In this document: piece after piece, positions 57,344-64,000 of the stretch
Position numbering within the stretch: position 1 is the first letter of the stretch
Layout: every line of letters starts with the position of its first letter
Source of the DNA: Isoetes taiwanensis
Taxonomy: Eukaryota; Streptophyta; Lycopodiopsida; Isoetales; Isoetaceae
Assembly (NCBI GenBank): GCA_021234155.1
Contig: JAJEKV010000033.1
Span: 9,147,641-9,211,640, forward strand
Reading direction: 5' to 3'
Length of the DNA: 64,000 nucleotides
Position numbers and translations under genes: made by a program
Notes under the pieces: model-generated
What the model was told of the DNA's origin: nothing
Databases searched by the model: none
Seen by the model: the letters and a program-made list of their open reading frames with translations, nothing else

Positions 57344-58066
57344 GTGTGGTCTTTCCTTCTCTCTGCTTCTGATTATCTTTTTTCTATAAGGATAATTAGT
57401 TGGAATTTAAGAGGGATTAAGGGGCCCCTAAAGAGAAGGAGGGCAATTGCTCAACTCAGACAATATAATGCTGACATTATAATGCTGCAAGAACTGAAGC
57501 TCCCCAAATTCGAGGCATCTAATTTGGGTGACTGGATCTACCCTGGGGCTTCCTCCATATGGATGGAAGCAAATGGAACTAAAGGTGGAATGTGTATTAT
57601 CTGGAAAAATCTCCATCATATCTCCTTCTGCAATAGCATTTCCAAAATGTGGCAAGCTGTAACTTTCTCATTAAATAACTCCACCTTTGGTGTTATTAAT
57701 ATTTATGCTTCTACTTGCCCCAAAGATAGAAAAAAGCTCTGGCCTGAACTTAGCTCTTGGATCATTAGCAACTCATCTATAGATTGGATTATGGGAGGGG
57801 ACTTCAATAATACTCCAGCTTGGGACTTGAAATTGGGGAATAAAATAAACATGTCTTTAACTGAAAAAAGGAACTGGGATAATTTTATGGCTGACTCCTC
57901 CCTAATTCATATTCCATCTTCCACCTCTATATTCACTTGGTCCAATAAGCAGAAAGATCAAGTTAGAGTCTATTGTGCTTTAGATAGATTTTATATCTCC
58001 AATCCAAATTCAGATTTCTGGGATAATTGCTTTGTAACAAGTGATGAAGGTACATCCATCTCGGAT
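57344..58066 (+). pseudogene. LINE ORF2 AP-endonuclease domain, interrupted
   Basis: Reads IRIISWNLRGIKGPLKRRRA, DIIMLQELKL, GGMCIIWKN, FGVINIYAST, WIMGGDFNNTPAWDLK and LDRFYISN, the exonuclease/endonuclease/phosphatase fold of L1 with catalytic N, E, D and N positions visible. It is cut at ISD by the hAT-type insertion and resumes as HQPQF at 60442. It nicks target DNA for target-primed reverse transcription in active copies. Confidence 0.88.
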
Positions 58067-60432
58067 CAGGGTAAATTTTAAGGGAATTAAATTTTTATCA
58101 ACAAAATTATAGTTGGCTAAGCCAACAAGAAAAACAAAAATATGTATTTTTTGTTTGGCTAAATTTGCTTACAAGTAATATTGAATTTATATTGCAGTTG
58201 GCTAAATTTGACTTTTCTTAATTCTAATGACAGGCTTACTTGGCGATTTCATGGATGTAGATTTATAAGATATCCAATTATTAAATCCACAAGATAATTT
58301 CAAGATTTGACTAAGTAATCATGTAAGAGACAGATTATTAGCTATTAAACAACTTCGGTAACAAATAATATCATATCCTTTCTTTCTAGCAACATCTTTC
58401 AACAATGTCAACCTTCTTAATGTAACATGTCTAATAAAAAATTGGCATGGTAAATCATATTTCAATATCAAACTGCAATAATTTTACAAGTAGTTACATT
58501 TATATCATGTTGACATTAAAACTTGTAGTCTTAAGCTTGCAAATGGTAAAGTCGTGAAGAGGTGAGCATTTACCTGTCGCAAGTTCTTGAACCCTGTATT
58601 ACAGTCAACTAAACTCTGTATAAGCAACATAAATTTGATTAAACCATGAAACCTAAATAGCTACTAGGTATGATCGAAAGCTTTGTAGAAAAGCTGCAAG
58701 TAAAACCTGCAAATCAAACGAGAGCAGTTACATCAAGGCAACCAAGCATCTACCATGTGTTTAACATTCTATCTGATATTCTTCAGATTGATGTTACAGA
58801 GAAAATGCATTCGCTTAAAATTACAACCTGACCATTAAGGACGTAGTTAGACCTTCGATTGTGGAGCACATTTCTAACTAAAGCTTTCAGAAATCTCTCT
58901 CATGTTAAACATCAAATCAAGCTCAGAATTATTGAATAGGTATCAACATAAGTAAGTTTGTAACATGAACAAGAAAATAAAAGTTATCAATACACAAAAT
59001 TGAAGTTGAGCCGAATGCAAACCTGTTACATCAGTAAAATCTCAAATTTACAAATGACAATGACTTGCTTGGAGGACTACAGTAATCACATGTATCTACT
59101 CTCTTATGATGAATATGCAGGCATTTATCATAGAGAAATACAGGAACGAAACAGGTTATGATGTAGAAACAGAGATAAATAAAGGATAATAGTTAGTGAA
59201 ATTAACCTATGATGAATATGGAATAAGGTATGCATTTCTGGTAGAGAAACACCGGAGTGAAGTGAGAAATAAGGTTATGAGCAGGCAGGAAAACTGTAAC
59301 AAGGGGGTAGAACAAAAAACAGAGTTGTTAATAAACTCTGCAAAATATGCAAAAGGTCAAATGGCATCGAGAAGGAAAAGAAGTTGATGATATGTTCAAC
59401 AAGAACCATTTCTCACTGTTCAAATCTATAAGATTCAAATGTGTAGTATCCTCTATAGGTCATGCCAGTCTGTTCATGGGCATTTGTTTATGAAGTTGAT
59501 GCAGCTTTGGAGATTCTTGTAATATTCATCTACTATCAGCAAATTCTGGAATTCAGCTCAGACATGAAATAGTACCTTTGAGATACCTTTAAACGTGTCA
59601 TGCGATTGTCCATGCAAATTCTAGCTTAGAAAGTCCACAGAACATGGATGCTGGTATAAGAGGCTGTAGTATCTGATTACAACGGAAGAGCAGCCATGGA
59701 GAAAAATCTGGTTCTACAACTAGCACCATCACTTACAAAAGCAAGCAAAATAGAACAATATAACAACAAGGTCATCTTTAAAATTTGCTACAGATTACTG
59801 TGTGAGAAAGTAGGGCTTACAATATTGTGAAGCTGATCTGTTGTTGTCTTCTCATATGAAGGGTGCCAGAACCATATATAAGAGGTTCAATAAATAAAAG
59901 GCCTTCATGTACCCGACGAAGCATAGACGAACATGCAATTGCGTTCCCTTGAATGCAAGAGTTTAGCATTTACAAAAGGCACCAACAGAGCTAAGTCGTA
60001 CTCTTGATAATTGTGTATTACCTTTTTCAGATGCAGCATCAACATGTGGCTGGTAGACTGGCTCCTACAACTCAACAGAATTCTACGACATGGCCATTTA
60101 CCATTTAACAGCGCCTCTGCTTGTAAAGAGCTTTTAACATCCCAAAGGCAACTATAAGTGGCGATTTTTACACCAGATGAATCTATGGATTGGCGAGACA
60201 TGGCTAATTCTTCATTTTAGGAACATCGATTCCTGTATGGAGACGGCAATTCTGCTCACTGACCGGCCCAAAAGCTCGGCGAAACTTAGGGTGCTACGAA
60301 ATTTACCCCTTTTTAAATGGCTAATTATTTTTTCCTACGAAAAATCATCCTCAATAAAGTTTCGCCACTTTTTCTACAGATAACCCTAAAAAATCGCCTT
60401 TTGGCGATTAATCGCCTCTCTTTGATACCCTG
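58067..60432. mobile_element. 2.4-kb hAT-type non-autonomous element in LINE ORF2
   Basis: The ends read CAGGGTA and TACCCTG, the short CAGGG termini usual for hAT elements. A 9-bp repeat ATCTCGGAT flanks it (58058-58066 and 60433-60441), close to the usual 8-bp hAT duplication. The interior has no recognised transposase; it includes several repeats of TTGGCTAA near the left end and GGCGATTAATCGCC (palindrome) near the right end. Confidence 0.88.
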
Positions 60433-60441
60433 ATCTCGGAT

Positions 60442-61770
60442 CACCAACCTCAATTTATCAGTACCAAGCATCTTCTGAATTCTCCAAGAGATGGTAATAT
60501 TCCCTTTAAGTTGAATTGCTCTCTGCTGCAGAATAGCTCATTCCAACAGGAGTTCTCTCAGTTCTATCAATCTATTGAGTCTATGCATCCAAATCATTCC
60601 ATGAAACACTTCTACCACAAGATTACAAAATCTAAGGAATGGATTAAGAGCTGGGCTAAAAACAAGCATATGGCCAAAGTGCAAGAGAAGGAAAATCTAA
60701 TGAATAAAATGAAGGAGATAAGATCTCTGCTCCAGATTGACCCTTTGAACTCTAATCTTCATGTTGGTGAGGAGCTCCTTGAGAGGCATCTGAAAAGTAT
60801 AGAAGAGAGAGAAGCCAAATTCTCTGCCATTAAATGCAAGATTAAATATAATAGTGAGCTAGACTATGGCAGCTCAAAATTTTTCTTCAGAGTGGCTAAA
60901 AATAGGCTTTTAAAAAATTCTATAAATCAAGTAAACAATGGCTCTGGCTCTATGCTCACCTCGACCTCTGAGATCAAAAATTTCTTCCATGATAGTTACT
61001 CTTCTCTTTTTAAGAAGACTGAGCTTAATGCAAATGAGATTTTAGCCAAAGATAAATTTTTGGCAGATTTAAATGCAGTATTGCCAAATTCCATTGATAG
61101 CATGGATATATCCTTTACCTCAATACCTACTGAAGATGAGATTTACAAGACTCTGCAGAGTTTCTCTATAAACAAATCTCCTGGCCCTGATGGATTTCCT
61201 CCAGAATTTTTCATAAAATTCTGGGAAATTATGAAATTCGACATTATTGGTATTGTGCATGGTTTTTGGGCCTCTGGTAACTTGCACTCTTCTATCTCTG
61301 CTGGTTTCATTACCTTAGTGCCAAAAGTAGATAATCCTACATCTTTTGCTGAATGGAGGCCAATATCTTTAACAAATTCTTCCTATAAACTATGTGCTAA
61401 AATAATTGCCGTAATTCGGGCTTATTTCTGTAAAAATATCAGTGTCAACCAATCTGCCTTTCTACCCAACAGATTTATTCTAGATAACTACATCAGTGCA
61501 ATGGAAGGTCTCCACTGGAATAGGATATCAAATCAGTCTTGCATTCTTCTAAAATTGGACTTCAAGAGAGCATTTGACACTGTTGATTGGAACTTCATTG
61601 ACTTGGCTTTAAATAAAATGGGTTTCCATCCTAAACTCATTACTCTTATTCATGGTCTGAATTCCATGTCCAATTCTGCTATTCTAATAAATGGATCTCC
61701 CTCCAAATTTTTCCTTTGGCCAAAAGGAGTAAGGCAAAGGCTGCCCTTTAGCTCCATATATCTTTCTCAT
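60442..61770 (+). pseudogene. LINE ORF2 reverse transcriptase, N-terminal and palm part
   Basis: Contains INKSPGPDGFPPEFFIKFWE, GFITLVPKVDNPTSFAEWRP, ISLTNSSYKLCAKIIA, NQSAFLPNRFILDNYI, and CILLKLDFKRAFDTVDW (first catalytic Asp). A frame change at about 61735-61760 falls in the GCP(L/F) motif that precedes the YADD box. Confidence 0.9.
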
Positions 61771-61771
61771 T

Positions 61772-63394
61772 GTGGCTGAGATGCTCACGAGATGTGTAGT
61801 CAGTATGCAAAATTCTGGATCTTTAATTGGTCTCAAGCTTCCAAATAACTTAGACATGCTCACTATATCTCAATATGCTGATGATACGTTTGCCTTCCTA
61901 GATTCCAATCCTGCCAATGTGAGTAGATTTTTGGATCTCGTTAGAAATTTCTCAGCTGCCTCAGGGGTCCACTTAAACCTTGACAAAAGCAAAATCATTG
62001 GTGATGTAGACCATTCTTCCATATGTGGAATTTCTGTTCTAAGTTGCAATCAAGCCTCGAATCTCTTAGGTATGCCTCTCTCTCTAAATCCAAATCTGAG
62101 AGGTCTCTAGGATCCTATTCTGCAGCGGATAAAGAGAAAATTAAATAATTTCAGGAATTGTCTTTCCTTTGCAGGTAGAACAATTATTGCAAATTCAGTG
62201 CTAGCATCTTTCCATGTTTATTTCTCATCTGCCCTTGTAGCACCTAAAGCTATTTACTCTGAATTGGAGAAAACTATCAGAAACTTCATCTGGAATGGAT
62301 CTCACCTAGTTAACTGGAAGTCAATTGCTAGACCAAAGACCTTTGGAGGTCTAGGCTGCAAGAATCTCTACCTGCAAGCTTGCTCCCTTGCAGGAAAATA
62401 CATATGGAGATCAATTAGAGGTGATTGCTCCCCTGCCTCTCAATTTGTAACTCATTGGTTAAAAGCTTCATATCCTACAGGGCATCCAAGTATTAAAAGT
62501 TCCCTTCCTGAATTTGCCTTTGTTGAGCTTCATCCTGCTCCAAATACCTCCCCCTTAATGAGGAATTTAATTAAGGCCTGGAATCTGATCCATCCCGTGC
62601 TTCAGAAAAATGATCTCTCATCTGCCACCATGAACACAAGCTTGTTTTGGTCTCCAATTTTTTCGGATCATAACTCTAAAGTAATGGCCATAAAGCATCC
62701 AAGGATTTACAGTAAATGGTCTAATATTGGAATATCTACTATCAAAGATCTTTACAAGAATAATAACTCTATTTTATCTTGGACTGCTGTGAAGCTTGCT
62801 CTTAAAGGAACTTCCACTGATAAAAAGATCTACCATCACTTCAAATCTATTTTGGCTAACTTCAATAAGTTTAATGACTACATCAGATCTATTGGTTGTT
62901 CTATAAATGGGAGGTTGAATTATAAGGTCAAAGATATTTACAATCTGCTAAATGTCAATGATTCTCCAATAAAGGCTAGTGAGAAATGGAATTTGAATCA
63001 AAATCAGACTTTGGATTTGTTTAAAAATATCTGGGAATCTTACTGCTCTCCAAAGATTTGTTTTTTTATTTGGTTGATAGCTCACAAAAGCCTCACGAAT
63101 TTGGTCTCTCTCTCCAAAAGATGTACTGTTTCCACTGTGTGTCACTCTGGTTGTCTCCAGGATGAAACTTTAGAACATATTTTTCTTTGTCCTAAATTGA
63201 GCCCTTTCTGGACTTGGTTTTTTAACAAACTTGGCAATCATCTCAAGAACAGAAACATCAACTCTATCATTGATTTCATTCAACAAGGAGACATTATAGC
63301 CAATACTTTGGTCCACACTGCCTTGTGGAATATATGGAAGTCCAGAAATAGAATTCTTTATTCTTCTAAACATATGTCTGTTTTTTTAGATTAA
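61772..63394 (+). pseudogene. LINE ORF2 reverse transcriptase thumb and zinc finger
   Basis: Begins VAEMLTRCVVSM, with catalytic ISQYADDTFAFLDS and GVHLNLDKSKI. One stop (62108-62110) interrupts an otherwise single frame that goes on with LASFHVYFSSALVAPKAIYS and ARPKTFGGLGCKNLYLQACS. The zf-RVT region follows: ICFFIWLIAHKSLTNLVSLS, CHSGCLQDETLEHIFLCP. Only one frame change and one stop in ORF2 suggest the LINE decayed less than elements A and B. Confidence 0.9.
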
Positions 63395-63589
63395 AATGCA
63401 TTTCCAATTTGATGTTGAGGCAATGGCTACATGTCATAAGAGGAAACATGGAGACAACTACAACTCCAGCTGGAACTCATTGGGGTTTTTCAGGGGCCAA
63501 TTTGACTTATTTGTTTCTAAATTTAATGTTGTGGATTCTAATGTTCTTTTTCTGATTCTGACACCTCGAAGGTGCTACAAAGTTGGATA

Positions 63590-63788
63590 CTGATAACTAT
63601 GAGATCACTTTGCATCAGAGTCAGCCAACTAAGAAGAGGAAATTGACCCTGAAAGAATTGTGTGACATGACTGATGAGTTCATCTAGGAAGTAGAAAGTT
63701 CAAGAAAAAGGGAAGCTCTTTGGGCAGAGATATTCACGAGAGAATTCATGCAAATGCACATTATGTTTGAGTTCATCTTCAATATGTA
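63590..63788 (+). pseudogene. Possible Harbinger second ORF (Myb-like protein) tail
   Basis: The frame reads DNYEITLHQSQPTKKRKLTL, then KELCDMTDEFI, stop, EVESSRKREALWAEIFTREF and MQMHIMFEFIFNM. It resembles the C-terminal coiled-coil part of the Myb/SANT-like partner protein of PIF/Harbinger elements, but no Myb domain is in view. If correct, the LINE inserted between the two Harbinger genes. Confidence 0.35.
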
Positions 63789-63950
63789 GCATTATAACAG
63801 GGGTTTTTTTTTTGTGATTTTGTACGCTTTTTGGCATGGTTTTCCTATGATTTCAGTGCTGTATTCATTGGGCCATACTAAATAGTATTTCTAGAGTGCG
63901 GCTTTTCTGGAGCGTTGATGTGGATTAGCTTTAACAATCTAACGGTTCTT
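63770..63950 (+). repeat. Element terminus shared with 11165-11310
   Basis: The reverse complement of this stretch matches 11165-11310 across GCACTCTAGA, GAAATCATAGGAAAACC, AAAAGCGTACAAAA and TGTTATAATGCTACATATT. Probably the end of a dispersed DNA transposon. Confidence 0.65.
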
Positions 63951-64000
63951 ATTTTGAGCTCCTCATTCATATGCATTAACCCAGCAAAGCTCTGTTCTCT

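Larger units (their letters stand above)
46884..63580 (+). mobile_element. L1-type LINE split by element B and by a hAT-type insertion
   Basis: ORF1 starts near 46884 and is cut by element B near 48240. It resumes at about 56487 and ends at 57341. ORF2 (endonuclease, reverse transcriptase, zinc finger) runs from 57344 to 63394 and is itself interrupted at 58067-60432. The direction, the DUF4283-type ORF1, and the AP-endonuclease plus RT plus zf-RVT order identify a plant L1 clade element. The exact 5' and 3' ends and target duplication were not resolved. Confidence 0.8.

Noticed and set aside
59196-60201. Frames inside the 2.4-kb hAT-type element
   Set aside because: No transposase or host protein motif recognised; treated as non-autonomous filler.

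Overview
This is a nuclear window from a land plant, probably a fern or another non-seed vascular plant. That is inferred from a PLS-class PPR gene, an intact intron-rich mitochondrial glycine decarboxylase P-protein gene, an ankyrin-PGG gene, plant-type Ty1/copia and L1 elements, and a very high transposon load. Only one complete host gene is present (P-protein, 38914-43361, 15 exons, 1040 codons). A PPR gene is cut by the left edge of the window (to 1706). Almost everything else is mobile elements nested in each other, plus gene fragments.

Layout. 1-1706: PPR gene. 1816-7030: degenerate Ty1/copia element with two LTRs and a 5-bp target duplication (ACTAA). 7031-16251: fragments and repeats: RNase H-like piece, a foldback element, small tandem repeats, a hAT/DUF659 piece, and a broken NADH-cytochrome b5 reductase piece. 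16252-31893: an ankyrin-PGG pseudogene split by a 13.9-kb DNA transposon ('element A', 17370-31308) with matching terminal inverted repeats and a near-identical 7-bp target duplication. Element A itself contains a second copia element (23257-26760) and a MITE (30191-30451). 32150-35520: a minus-strand copia fragment split by a non-LTR retrotransposon. 35521-38640: minisatellites and a 505-bp duplication. 38640-43361: the P-protein gene with a cluster of four CACGT boxes upstream. 45718-46894: PIF/Harbinger transposase. 46884-63394: an L1-type LINE broken twice, first by a second large transposon ('element B', about 48.2-56.4 kb) and then by a 2.4-kb hAT-type element (58067-60432). 63590-63910: a possible second Harbinger ORF and terminal repeat.

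The most interesting content is the pair of related large elements A and B. Each has the same head-to-head plan. A minus-strand gene encodes a ParB/sulfiredoxin-like domain followed by an N6/N4-type DNA methyltransferase (motif ADLPYG, then VLDAFSGSGTT in B; a more divergent VLDFFS in A). A plus-strand gene encodes a protein of the VGHTxxxID family (which I believe is Pfam DUF7869), with a Cys-rich N-terminal part, and is the likely transposase. Between or close to the 5' ends lie arrays of 16-18-bp palindromes repeated every 30-40 bp: GATCGCG-AC-CGCGATC type in A and GTGTATT-NGG-AATACAC type in B. So the two elements share layout but have different palindrome sequences. I read this as a mobile element carrying its own site-recognising (ParB-like) DNA methyltransferase and its own iteron-like binding sites. 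All coding copies here are decayed by frameshifts and stops, so these are fossils. The functional reading is inference; the domains, motifs, palindromes and A termini are visible in the sequence.
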